Below the pieces are notes generated by a model. That model had not been told where the DNA came from, did no database searches, and saw only the letters and a program-made list of their open reading frames with translations. Below, one piece after another: positions 34,054-44,533 of a stretch of 64,000 nt of DNA. The translations under genes and the position numbers were made by a program. Source of the stretch: Paragyromitra xinjiangensis (lineage: Eukaryota; Ascomycota; Pezizomycetes; Pezizales; Discinaceae); assembly GCA_038503065.1 (NCBI GenBank), contig JBCAMK010000003.1, forward strand, positions 3,472,001 through 3,536,000, in the 5' to 3' direction. How positions within the stretch are numbered: position 1 is the stretch's first letter; each line of letters begins with the position of its first letter.

Positions 34054-34748
34054 ATGTTTCTGAAATTTTCATACGCAACTTCTCTTCTTGTCGGCCTATG
34101 CGAGATTGTCTCTGCTGAAGCAGTGGGGAACTTCAAGCGTCAAACCACCGATTCTAGCTTTGGGCTGTATGCTTATGGTACGAACATAAGTGGTCTTCCG
34201 GTCTTTTATGGTGATGGTTTGTGTTCAAAAATTGCCTGCTATACCATGGGATCGATGGTTCTAACATCTTGTCTAGGAGTCGCATATATTGGACGCAATT
34301 CTCCTCCTGGCGTGGCTGAAAGCGTGAATATCACTTGTAAGTATCATTTCATCCCATGATTGCGTCATTAGTCTCCTAATATACTTTGGATTCAGTCACC
34401 CCTGCTTCCGCAGATGCCACCACCTGGCCTGTCTCCCCTAACGATACTGCTTGGTCATCTTCCCCTGTTCTCTACATCAATCCTTCCAGCGGTGCTTTCG
34501 ACTCCGTTGGTTTTGTCAACACTACCGATGCAACCTCTGACGGCGCTGTTACCAGTGGGTTTATTTTCTATGGAAAGAACGTTATGTACCAGGACTCGAC
34601 GGGAATAATGCAAGCGAAGTTTTGGGCAACGAAGACGGACCAAGCCGATGTGTGGATTTTGAAGTGGAATTCTGATGGCGCAAGCCAAGATAACAGTGTT
34701 CCTGTTGCTATTAAGAGCACACCGCCTGTTACTATCAGTAGTGTTTGA
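34054..34748 (+). CDS. Small secreted protein, family not recognised
   Basis: Exons 34054-34336 and 34396-34748 are separated by a 59-nt intron (GTAAGT...TTCAG) and encode 211 residues. The N-terminus is a signal peptide (MFLKFSYATSLLVGLCEIVS) followed by a likely Kex2 site (NFKR). The mature protein is compact, with YAYGTNISGLPVFYGDGLC early on, three or four cysteines, several N-glycosylation sequons (NIS, NIT, NDT, NTT) and no GPI tail. The blocks GFIFYGKNVMYQD and MQAKFWATK suggest a beta-rich fold. It resembles uncharacterised secreted proteins of ascomycetes; a role at the cell surface or in interaction with a host or substrate is only inference. Confidence 0.75.
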
Positions 34749-35408
34749 TAAATAGGAATCTCGAGTAGCCTAAATCGTTTTCTTTTGTTGCCTGTTAGAA
34801 TATACTGGAGGATAGCCTATGCGTAGATATATTTACGGGAATGGCGAATAAAGAATGGCATTTTATATCTAGAGTTTTGGCACGTTTCAGTCCTTGTTGT
34901 TTCGTAGTTTTTTTTTTCCCACTGCTTTGTGCCTATAATGAAAATGAATTTTGTGGCGCTTTGCAACCTAGGTGCGTTGTGGGCGAAGAATTTTGCTGCC
35001 AATCAAGACAATATCTTTTAGTTACGCCCAATTTAGCGAAGTGTTATTCAGCCGGGCGGTTGCTTGAGCTTGCCTTTTGACTACAAAGGACCGGAGGCTA
35101 GCATAGATTGAAGATGCTGTAGTCCATTTAGGCTAACAGCACAGCATCTACAACTAAAAAAGGTTGATCTTTACGATGGTATATAGACCTAGTTATCTTG
35201 TGGCCAAATTTGTCTCGAAATTCTAGCTTATTGCAGGTTTTGCATTTTGGCAGGTTCACTTTTCGGCCTTTGTGTAGGAAATTCTAAAGGAGCTATCAAG
35301 AGTTTTCAGGATACAAATTGCTGAACCCTTAATTGATATCGCTTTTGTTAAGGCATCGAGCTAAATTTCCTAGTGAAGCAAGTAAAAGAGACTCCACTTC
35401 TCCCTCAG

Positions 35409-35427
35409 ATGCATGATTTGCGTGAAT

Positions 35428-35462
<35 letters not shown>

Positions 35463-35474
35463 TGCATGATTTGC
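35409..35474. repeat. (TAC)n microsatellite bracketed by a 13-bp direct repeat
   Basis: About eleven TAC units (35428-35462) are flanked by ATGCATGATTTGC on the left (35409-35421) and the identical 13-mer on the right (35462-35474). Confidence 0.9.
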
Positions 35475-36020
35475 AATTGTAATTACCATTTGAGTGATAG
35501 ATCATGATGGAAATTTACAGAAGATGCTAACGGCACTGGACTTAATTCTGCCGTTGCCAAGTTCTTCTAGAGGTGGTTAACCGTATAATCCCTTCGAGTG
35601 GTACTTGGTTAGACGTAACTAAAGTTCGATTTCGTTTTACGTTTGCATTTATTGGGTCGGTTGGCGAGTTGGGGGGTTTGATACTTGTGTAATTAGTTTG
35701 CGATTGGGGCATTGGTAATCTACGCTACATGTAGTTAGCTATCATAGAGATGAGTTTACATTTTACTTACGTGTTGACTAAGGATTATATGATGATTACA
35801 CGTTGTGCTGCTTGTGTTCACTTTCCTGTTTGAGGAAATGCAAACTAAGCACCAAATCGGGTTGTAAGAAAGGGGGGATGGGTTCTGATCTAAACTATCT
35901 GCAGGTGTATATATAGGGTCTAGCGTTCTTCGTTCTTCTTTGCCCTTCATAGTTCTCAGTCCTGACAACGTGCTTCTGGTTTTCCGTAGGCTACATGTAG
36001 GTATCATCGCACACGATTAC

Positions 36021-36222
36021 TACCGTAATATCTCGTTTGTATTGAACGCAACCGGGCTGGACGAGGTCAAAATACTTAAATAAAAATCTCCGTTTTGGGG
36101 AAGCGGTTCGGTGGTTTGGGAATCAATTCTCGGTCCTTCAAGGGTGACTTTGTCAGTTCTGATAAGGTCGATTTTAAACTGCCTAGCCTGGTCGCGTTCA
36201 ATACTAACGAGATATTACGGTA
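36021..36222. repeat. Inverted-repeat (MITE-like) element of about 200 bp
   Basis: TACCGTAATATCTCGTTTGT (36021-36040), continuing ATTGAACGCAACCGGGCTGG, is matched in reverse complement by 36183-36222 with only a few mismatches over 40 bp; the loop is about 122 bp. Weaker pairing continues inward. No transposase frame lies within. Confidence 0.6.
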
Positions 36223-36699
36223 TGGCACGTGAGAAGATTGAAATAAAGAATGAATTAAATCAAGATAATAAATCAATTATCTTAGGACCCAGGTTTTCTA
36301 CACTTTTGAAGAGCCGTTTGTAGAGGAATTCCTGTATTATAGAGCGTTTTCAGCCTCATAAGGCGTCGTCAGTGCCTCCTATCGACAGGCGCGCGCCAAG
36401 CCTAGAGTACACGTGCAAGCAATCGGCTCTTGATGCAAACCCTTGAACCCCGGATATCAAACAACGGGCAATACCCAAACCTCCTAGACAACCGGTACGG
36501 AAACGTAAAAATCTGCGGCGATAAATTGTGAGCATTCGATGTTCTTGTAGTTATAGAGGAAGATCAAATGGACTGATGGTTGAAACGTGGGGAGAAAAGT
36601 AAAAAGTTCCCAACTATCACCTGTCTTGGCTCACTCTCGCCTTGAATCATCGGAATTCTGTTACTAGGATCGACCTGAATCGTCCCATAGTGGGCTCTG

Positions 36700-37908
36700 A
36701 TGGATACGCTCAGCACTGAGATTCTCTGGGGGATTCTCGGTTACATCGACTCTAGGGGTGATCTCCAGAGCTGCCGACTAGTCAAGCGCCTATTTTCTGA
36801 GCTTGCAAAGCAGTTTGTGTTTAAAACTATTTTTGTCCAGCCTTCAACGTACGGTCTTTCTGGTCTCATTCAGATTTCTCACAGACCAGACTTGGCTATC
36901 TATGTGAAGGAGATTTTTCTGCGTTGGGATAAGGAATCAATAAATCATACTGTATGGGCCGAGTTTAACAAGAAGCTACAGCTGAAAAGCATCAGCCATG
37001 AGGATAAGGATAAAGCAAGGGCACTGGAGTTATTTAGATCTTGTGTCAAAAACTGGTACGATTTTCAGACGTCACCGGATTATATAACCATTCTTTCGGC
37101 GGCGTTTGCCCGATGTCCTCAGCTCAGAACGCTTACCGTGAAGGACAACTTTCCGTGTGACCGAAATTTGTCACTGCATTGGAGTAAGTTGAGTGGTTAT
37201 CCTCTTGAGCCACTTGACATATTTCACGGAGAGAACGGTTCTGCAGATTATTCCCGGGCATTTCACGCGCTGGTGAATGCGGCATTCTGCGCAGTCTCAA
37301 GGATAACGTCTTTCACTGTTAGAAGTCTTTGGGACGGCGAAGCTGGGTTGGATGAATCTGCTTTAGAGGATCCCGAGTTTATACGACGTGTTGGTGTTGT
37401 TTTTCGGAACTGTCGGGTCATAGACTTAGCGTTCTACACAGGAATCGTCGTCGCGGGCGGTGGTGAGTTCCCACTTCTCCAAGCATTGTCAACTGCCGTA
37501 CATCTCGAGACACTTAATCTTTACTTCACGTCTGAATACTCCGAAGCCGGTGTGTTTTCCCGATTTTTTGGGGGAACGCATATATGGCCATGCTTGAGGA
37601 TAATTGATCTTTGTGGAATGAGGTTAGGTCTTTGCGACCTTCTTGGGTTTTTGAAAAACTACAAAGACACGCTTCGTGAGGTAATCATCGAATCTTGTTT
37701 GCTTGAGCTAGGTTGTTGGTATGACGAGGTAGCAAGATTCATGAGAGATAGCCTTCGTCTTGTTTCGGTTGGTTTGCCTATAAATCATGGAGGGTGCTAC
37801 GGTGCTTATAAGGATCTAGATGATGGGCTGCATGGTGGCCGGGCAGTTGAGGGGTGTATTGTGGGTGGTGGACTGCTTCCTGAGCCATGTCATAAGCAGG
37901 ATATCTAG
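36700..37908 (+). CDS. F-box protein with a leucine-rich C-terminal region
   Basis: A single-exon gene of 402 codons starting at ATG 36700. The N-terminal 40-45 residues are an F-box-like motif: LSTEILWGILGYIDSRGDLQ, then SCRLVKRLFSELAKQFVFKT, which in other proteins docks onto Skp1. The rest is divergent but has leucine-rich strand/helix units (LRTLTVKDN, LETLNLYF, LRIIDLCGMRLG, LREVIIESCLLE), as in fungal F-box/LRR proteins that act as substrate receptors of SCF ubiquitin ligases. No paralogue-specific feature allows a name. The next F-box gene is 660 bp downstream on the opposite strand. Confidence 0.75.
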   Translation: MDTLSTEILWGILGYIDSRGDLQSCRLVKRLFSELAKQFVFKTIFVQPSTYGLSGLIQISHRPDLAIYVKEIFLRWDKESINHTVWAEFNKKLQLKSISHEDKDKARALELFRSCVKNWYDFQTSPDYITILSAAFARCPQLRTLTVKDNFPCDRNLSLHWSKLSGYPLEPLDIFHGENGSADYSRAFHALVNAAFCAVSRITSFTVRSLWDGEAGLDESALEDPEFIRRVGVVFRNCRVIDLAFYTGIVVAGGGEFPLLQALSTAVHLETLNLYFTSEYSEAGVFSRFFGGTHIWPCLRIIDLCGMRLGLCDLLGFLKNYKDTLREVIIESCLLELGCWYDEVARFMRDSLRLVSVGLPINHGGCYGAYKDLDDGLHGGRAVEGCIVGGGLLPEPCHKQDI

Positions 37909-38570
37909 CGTATCAAAACGCCGAATATTTTAGAGGGGGTTGCAGCGATGGCCTTATTATTTCATTTCAGGGCATCGAGAGCAAAGGCTCATGATTGTAT
38001 CCATTAGTGTACAAGGTTTGTTGGGGCTTTACTCGGATTGGAAACTCCGGCAGTGGTTAGGCTTTGGTGTATAATAATCATGACGTATCGCTCAAAAGAT
38101 ACAACTGGGTTAACCGTGTCAATCGAGGTTTGTTACATGGATTGTTGCTAAGAATGTTTGATTGAAATACCTCCTACATAAGAGAAAAATCGAAGTAAGC
38201 ATCGCTAGATCGATAGTCATCATATCTAACTAATCAATAAGGGAAGGGGAAAAAATCATTGGTCAGGTCATCTAGATTGACAAATCAAGTGCATTCTAGA
38301 GTGTGAATTAGGAAAGAGGAGAGGCGGGAATTAGGGGGATATTTAAAGAGCCGTAGTTCTCAGGACCTGCGTCGGCCAAGATGTACATTAAGAAGTAACG
38401 ATCAGGGTTCAGTAACGATCAGACTGTCGGGTCGCCCCCACCCAAATTACGCGTTGGATAGCAATTTTATTTTCTAGTTTTACGTAAATATACTACCACC
38501 CATTTTCCTGCGGTGGTCCAACTATCATGTCGTATCTTTCGTTGGTTGTATGGGGAAGCGCCGTCGCCTC
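37909..38570. other. Convergent spacer between two F-box genes
   Basis: Two 3' ends meet here. The sequence is A/T-rich with no coding features. Confidence 0.65.
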
Positions 38571-39800
38571 TCAAGGGTTCTTGGTCTCGATATTGGCAAC
38601 CATCTCCTGGAACAATCTAGCGATCATTGGCTGTTCCCGAGAGGCAGCCAATTCAAGAATCGTCTTCCCCTCTTCAAGCTTGATATATCCGCCGATTCCT
38701 TTCCTCAACAATAGTCTCACTATTGTCTCCAGCCCGTGATGACCTGCCCAAGTAAGAATTTCCGTCTTCGAGTAGACCACAATATCAAGGCTGTCCCCGC
38801 TTTCTAGAAGTAACTCGATCGTTTCTATAAGAGCGCTAGCCCCTGGGAGTTCCGAAGAGTTGATTCTGGCCGCTCTCTCGAACGCTAAATCGAGTGCAGT
38901 TTGTCCTCTCGGATCGGTGGGGGACGTGCTAGCGCCGGCTTCAAGAAGTTGCCTGGTAATTTTTGCGTTCCCACGGCGTGCGGCTTCTTGGAGAGGTGTA
39001 ATGTAGGTAGAGTCTGGGGCGTGAATGCTAGCTCCATGTTGTAGGAGGATTGCGACGACAGAATCTAGGTCTGTCTTTACTGCTAGATGAAGTGGGGTTT
39101 GACGATCACGGTTATAACTATTTATGGGCGCTCCATGCTCTAAGAGGAGTTTGACAACTTTGTCAGGAGGGGTTGAGTCCTTGTGGGTCGTTACGGATAT
39201 TGTACTGTGTAGTGCCGTCTGCCCTGTTATGTCGTGGGAATGAATTTGGTGATTATTAGTACTACTTCCTTGTTGCAGCAATAGCTTAAGGGTTTTTTCG
39301 TTCTTGCATGACGCTGCCCAATGAATAGGTGTACTACGGTAATTATCGCCGGCCAGAATCGAGGCTCCCCTATCGAGTAGTAATGTAACCATTTCTTCTG
39401 ACCCATACGCAGCTGCTTCGTGAAGCGCTGTCGCAAGTTTGTTATCTGTCATCCCAACCTTTGCTCCTTTGTCCAATAGCAGTTTTGCTGCCGCCACATT
39501 ACCGGATTGCACCGCTCGGTAAAGCGGTGTCTTTCCATCGTAGTCGTCCGACCAACCCCGAATATTAATATTGAAGCCTTTTCCCAGGAGCAGTCTGATT
39601 AGTCCTTCATAGCCTTTGGATGCTGCCCAGAGGAGTGCGTTCATGCCATCTTTGTCTAGAATAGCAAGCTCATGGAGACGGGATATCAGAAGTGATGTGA
39701 CACGTCGGCAGGTACGCATAAGCGCGTAGATATCACACGGATGGTCGAGATTCGCACCGACGATGATGAGCAACTCATTTGGAAAATCGAGAAGCGGCAT
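38571..39800 (-). CDS. F-box-like ankyrin-repeat protein
   Basis: A single-exon gene of 409 codons. The first roughly 40 residues (LLDFPNELLIIVGANLDHPC, then DIYALMRTCRRVTSLL) are the short F-box-like motif often found before ankyrin repeats in fungi. About ten ankyrin repeats follow, recognisable by GxTPLxxAxxxG...LL..GA units: GKTPLYRAVQSGNVAAAKLL, TALHEAAAYGSEEMVTLLLD, RSTPIHWAASCKNEKTLKLL, RQTPLHLAVKTD, ITPLQEAARRGNAKITRQLL. The repeats fill the protein to its end. Such proteins bind partners through the repeat surface and may recruit them to ubiquitin ligases; the partner is unknown. No signal peptide or membrane segment was seen. Confidence 0.88.
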   Translation of the reverse strand: MPLLDFPNELLIIVGANLDHPCDIYALMRTCRRVTSLLISRLHELAILDKDGMNALLWAASKGYEGLIRLLLGKGFNINIRGWSDDYDGKTPLYRAVQSGNVAAAKLLLDKGAKVGMTDNKLATALHEAAAYGSEEMVTLLLDRGASILAGDNYRSTPIHWAASCKNEKTLKLLLQQGSSTNNHQIHSHDITGQTALHSTISVTTHKDSTPPDKVVKLLLEHGAPINSYNRDRQTPLHLAVKTDLDSVVAILLQHGASIHAPDSTYITPLQEAARRGNAKITRQLLEAGASTSPTDPRGQTALDLAFERAARINSSELPGASALIETIELLLESGDSLDIVVYSKTEILTWAGHHGLETIVRLLLRKGIGGYIKLEEGKTILELAASREQPMIARLFQEMVANIETKNP

Positions 39801-42569
39801 TCTAGAGGTTTATGTTCTGGTTTAGCGGGGTTTAGCAGGGTTTAACGATTTAGTAGGCGAGTGGGGTTGAATAGGCTTGGTCGGGTAATTTATGTCTTTC
39901 TGTTACCCGGTTCTGTACTCGCAAATCAATATTGTATTCGCCTTCTTGGCAAAGCACACCAAAAATGCCTATCTTTGCTAACACACAACAAATTACACAT
40001 AAGTTGGATTTCTTTAGGACTTTGGAAGAGGTAAAAGAGAGGCTAGAATTATGAGCACAAAAATTTCCGACTTGGCTATTCACATTCTGGTACTTAAGAA
40101 ACCATCTACTAAAAGTACTAATTCTGCTAATACAAGGCTTATACATTTTTTTGCAGAGCTCGAGATTGATTGACTATATTAGATAACCGCTTTTCAACCA
40201 TTGTTATAAGAACCTAATAATGCTGTAAATTTAGTAGTAGAATGTATGGACTAGTGTTGAGTATCATGTGCCAGTTTCTGCAGAAGGCATCCTTTTCAGC
40301 TCCTAGTTAACTAGCAGGATTCGAAATATATCAACACACAATGAACGGTAGTAATTGCTACACTTTTTTATTGATACCCAGTGCCCTAGATATATATCTT
40401 ATGGGTTTATAGAGCATCAGCACTATTCTTAAATAATTGGTAGGCCTGGTTCTAGAAGGGATTGAATTCTAGTGGACTCATGAATTCAGTAGAATTTAGG
40501 CCAGGGTTTAGGCTCACTACCAATTTAAGGTTGATATCATTGTTCTCTAGAATCTATTAGTTAATTCTACATAGTTCCCTTATCTATATCTTTTCTCATT
40601 GTTGGGTTATGGTTGTATCTGTGGTGAGTGGCATGGTTGTATCGTTGCATCAGGCGATTTCTTTCTTGTTTTGCGAGTATGCGTAGCCGATATTGATTCA
40701 CAGCAATGAGACATTGGTTTGAGAAAGAGTAAAACGAAAATTTATTCGTTTTAGGTTGTTGTCTTTGGTGTTACGAAGCTGAATTTAGGTAAGGCTGCGA
40801 TATCATCACTACCGCGCGTCAATGGTTGCAGGACATACCGCAGACTGGCATCCCATCGGACTATTTAAACGTAATCAATGGGGAATAAGGATCAGATCTA
40901 AAGTCTATCATTTCCAAGAGAGATACCCGTGCTAAAATCTGTGGGAAATGCGTTCGAGACCTGTTGCTGCTTCTCTTTTAGTATCTTAGGTCGTGATCGT
41001 GCTCATGTTTCCCCCGGGATTCTGTGGGCGCCAGTGATAATTCTTATGCCTCGATTCAGCTACGCTTTGTTTTATTTCCATACTAAATATGCATCCAATA
41101 ATTGCACAGTCCTCTTGATAAAATTCAATCTAAGTTCGCAGATTTTTTTACTTAAGTTGCACACTAGCTACGACTATAACTTGTCTTAAATATCCCCTAT
41201 TGCTGTGCTTATGAAGGACGAAGCTTAGGGAACCAGCAACTTAGGGGGGTCAACTTAGACCTAGTTTAAAGTACGAGGGAATGGCATATAAACCCGCTAG
41301 TGGTCCACCATCCACTGCACCCAACCATAACCGTATTGTATGTGGGAATAACAAAATCGTCGGTATTGACGCAAGCGGACGGTTGCCTTTAGAGCGTATT
41401 ATCGAACCTCCCCCGGTAGATAGCACTAGCGACGCAACGTTGGAATAGACCTGTTGGATCAAGACAGATTGGTAACAAATCTTGATGTGGGATCTCCCAA
41501 TGTCATCTTGGACCCTAATATCCTGACTCGGGTCCTCCGTAGCAGATATTGATGTGCAGACGAGTGTGTATATCTGTTGGTAGGCAAGGTCTAGGTATTC
41601 GGGATAATGTACTCGTTTTACCTTGACAACGTCCTAAAAGATGCTATTACACTCCAAGAGGCTGTGACTGAATAAAATAGAGAGTTCGTAATGAAGTACA
41701 CTAAGCCCTTCGTTAGACATGTCAAGTAATGGTCCACAACTGTATGCAGGAGTATCGACCGAGTTGCGTAACGCTTAGTCCCAGAGGATCCGAGTGCCTG
41801 CCTTTCAGTCTTAGTCTTTTAGGATGACATATCACATTCTCCGGGGTATAGTTTTCGGAACTTCGCCCCACACATCCTTACGACGTTCTGCGACTCGGGT
41901 AAGTAACCCCTTCCGCAGAGCCACACGTCTATTTAGACATCAGAGCTAACGTTTAGAAATGTAATTTATCTTAGTTTCTGGAATATGGAGGAGCTGGCTG
42001 AAAGTTGTGTAATTGTGTAGTCCTGGGGTTTGGCCAACACCCAATGGGTCCATAACTATAGTGAAAAGATTAGTAACTCAAGAGACACCTCATAGCGCGA
42101 CTTCCTTAGGAAAAGGAGTGAACGATCTCTTTAACACCCCAGGCAAAACTAGATAATACATGTCGACTACCACGCTCGTGGATTTTGCGAAACATATCCG
42201 ATGCTAACCGGTTGCGCACGGGCCGCTAGGTGGTCTTAGACCAATAAAAAAAAGATTTTATTTTGGTGAAAACGGGGCTGCCGAACGCTAGCCTATGAGA
42301 GGAGGCGATAGTAAATACCGAGAGATCACTCGTTCTGGTGGTCGCTAACTAAGCGAGGGAACATGGCAATCCTCCTCGGGTGACATCATATCGAACAATG
42401 AGGGTGCCATGCTTTAATTCTCCACGCCGAGGACGTGCGTCCCAGTGACTTCGAGAGAGAGGAGACTATAGAAAAGGTGGGAAGTAATATTGAGACTTAT
42501 TCCTTTACTCCTTTCTACCAGGCCGTGCTCTTGTAGAGTTAGGTGACAAATCTTGCTCCCCAAGTTAAA
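39801..42569. other. 2.8-kb spacer without a recognisable gene
   Basis: A/T-rich between 39850 and 41200, then more balanced. Short frames have no features. No terminal repeats or reverse-transcriptase/transposase motifs were found. Confidence 0.6.
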
Positions 42570-44533
42570 ATGGCGAGTTCTCCATGTGCAACTATGCTTC
42601 CGCCCGAGATACTGCACCTCATCTTTGAGAATGTAAGTCAGCGCCCAACCCCTCTGCCGAGCTGGAGCTGTTTTTGACCTCTGTAGGTCACCGAGCACTC
42701 AGATTTCTATTCGCTTTGCCTTGTGTCTCGTTACTTTTATGGCACAGCTATCCGCTTCCTCTACCGTCGTGTCATCTTGCCATACAAACTATGCAATTCG
42801 CAAGAAGCTTTAGCAGCTCCTCTCAATGCTCTTCTTACTTCGGCGCAGCAGTTAGACCCAGCGATCCAACGAAAGATTGTCAAACAAGATAGTGCGACGG
42901 CGGGGCCCTACCGTGGGCTGGCTGACTGTGGGGGGTTTGTGAGATACTTCAAGTTTGATCAAAGAAATATGGGGAGTGTCATCGGTGGTGGTGGGGAGAT
43001 AGTAGAGGCTGCGATAGAGAATATGACCCGATTGGAGTCGTTCGTGTGAGTTTCGGCATGTTCCGGGAACGCCCCATAGAGGCTGACTATCACGGCAATT
43101 ACCGTGTAGTTGGCAGACCGTGACAACCAACAGTGACACCTTTTCAGGCCCAAGTATTGTGCGAACACCGCGGATTAGTAACGCACTGGCATCCAAGCAG
43201 AATCTTCAACATCTTAGCCTCGAAAAATTCTTCGTGGACATTGATATCCCGCTACTACACCTCAACCCGCTTCGGTCTTTCTCCTTTGTGCTCGAAAGTG
43301 GGTTTGTATCCTTCGCTCATCGACGTTTTCCGAATTTGCTGTCTGAGCGAACCTTGAATCCACCTACTCAAAACATATCACCTGCCGGCGACTACGATAT
43401 CATCCGAAAGATCTTGCAAACTTCTGCCAAAACTTTAAAGATCCTTTCAGTCCGCAGTGCCAGCAATGTTCGGCCGCAATACGACGATGAGAAACTTTTA
43501 TTCGGCGGTGAGCCGTTGCACGTCTCATCTTTCCCGGAGACTTCAGCGGAAGAGATGTTGCATCTTGATAACTTGGAATGCCTGTCAATTTCTGGACGGC
43601 TATTCACTGATTCCGGCATCGAGATACTGACACAAGCAATTGACTTTACAAAGCTGCGATACCTCGCTATCCAAAACTGTGAACAAGTCGAAAAGCTAAT
43701 AGATACGCTTTCCCCACTGAAGCTTACGAATCTTCGACGACTTGTTATCCAAGCGTCTCAGACCCTGCTGGAATTTTTCCTTAGCTCATTTTCTGGTCTT
43801 CGTGAGTTGATTGTTAGTGTCGAGAGCGAAGCACTCGACTGGACAGCACCTGGGGGCCTCAGGAGACGCTTTTCGACTGGTGAAGTGACTACAGGTCTTC
43901 TTAACGCAATCTTAAAACATGCGGATACACTTCGGAGTCTGTCGTTCATGAATGGCCTACCGCCAGCGAAGAAGCTATTTTTCGGGCCGGCTGCTTTGAA
44001 ACAGTTGGTAGGAGAGTGTAAGGTATTGAGAGACCTACGAGTATGCGTTAATTTCTCGGAATGGGTATTTCCTTCCCTCGTTTTGGTTCTCCTGGAGAAG
44101 TTGCGGTAATAATTGAGAGTAATGAATGTAGCCAAGAGTAATTTCCGCACTCTCATCCTCAAGTTCTCTTGCTAGAGCTTATTTTCAGCAACGCGAGATG
44201 AGGAGATGTATCCCGCCACATGCAGACCTTGAGCGATACTACAATCCGAAAACAACACATGCCGAGCGGCTAGATCTGTATGCCGGATGTTATCTTCAGG
44301 ATCTCGTTACGTCTGATCTGCGGACTGTTGGGATTCAATACGATACGATGGGGGCGCCTCATGTTTATCGGATTGTGCCTGAGCAGGGAAATGGGGGCTG
44401 CAAGGCCGGATCGGCAAGGAAACGTGTGTTAAAGAGGATCATGAATGAGAAAGGGGAAAGAAAGAAAAAAGGTTTTTGGAATCGGAAGTGGGAGGATTGT
44501 GTAGTTTTGGCACCGTTTAGAGAGGATTATTGA
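42570..44533 (+). CDS. F-box protein
   Basis: Four exons, 42570-42632, 42687-43045, 43134-44105 and 44176-44533, join in phase to 583 residues. Introns 1 (GTAAGT...CTGTAG) and 2 (GTGAGT...AACAG) have good sites; intron 3 (GTAATA...GCTAG, 70 nt) was chosen because it alone carries the frame into the last exon. The N-terminus MLPPEILHLIFENVTEHSDF followed by YSLCLVSRYFYGTAIRFLYR is an F-box-like motif of the form usual in ascomycetes. The middle contains leucine-rich units (LQHLSLEKF, LECLSISGRLF, LRYLAIQNC, LRRLVIQA, LRELIVSV). The last exon encodes a basic tail (RKRVLKRIMNEKGERKKKGF). It is probably a substrate adaptor for an SCF ligase; the target is unknown. Confidence 0.75.

Larger units (their letters stand above)
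34749..36699. other. Spacer with a microsatellite and an inverted-repeat element
   Basis: No gene is supported. Besides the (TAC)n tract and the foldback element listed separately, the last 100 bases lead into the F-box gene at 36700. Confidence 0.6.

Noticed and set aside
39820..39850. Repeated GGGTTTAG-like units considered as an interstitial telomere repeat
   Set aside because: Only a few imperfect copies, not tandem TTAGGG.
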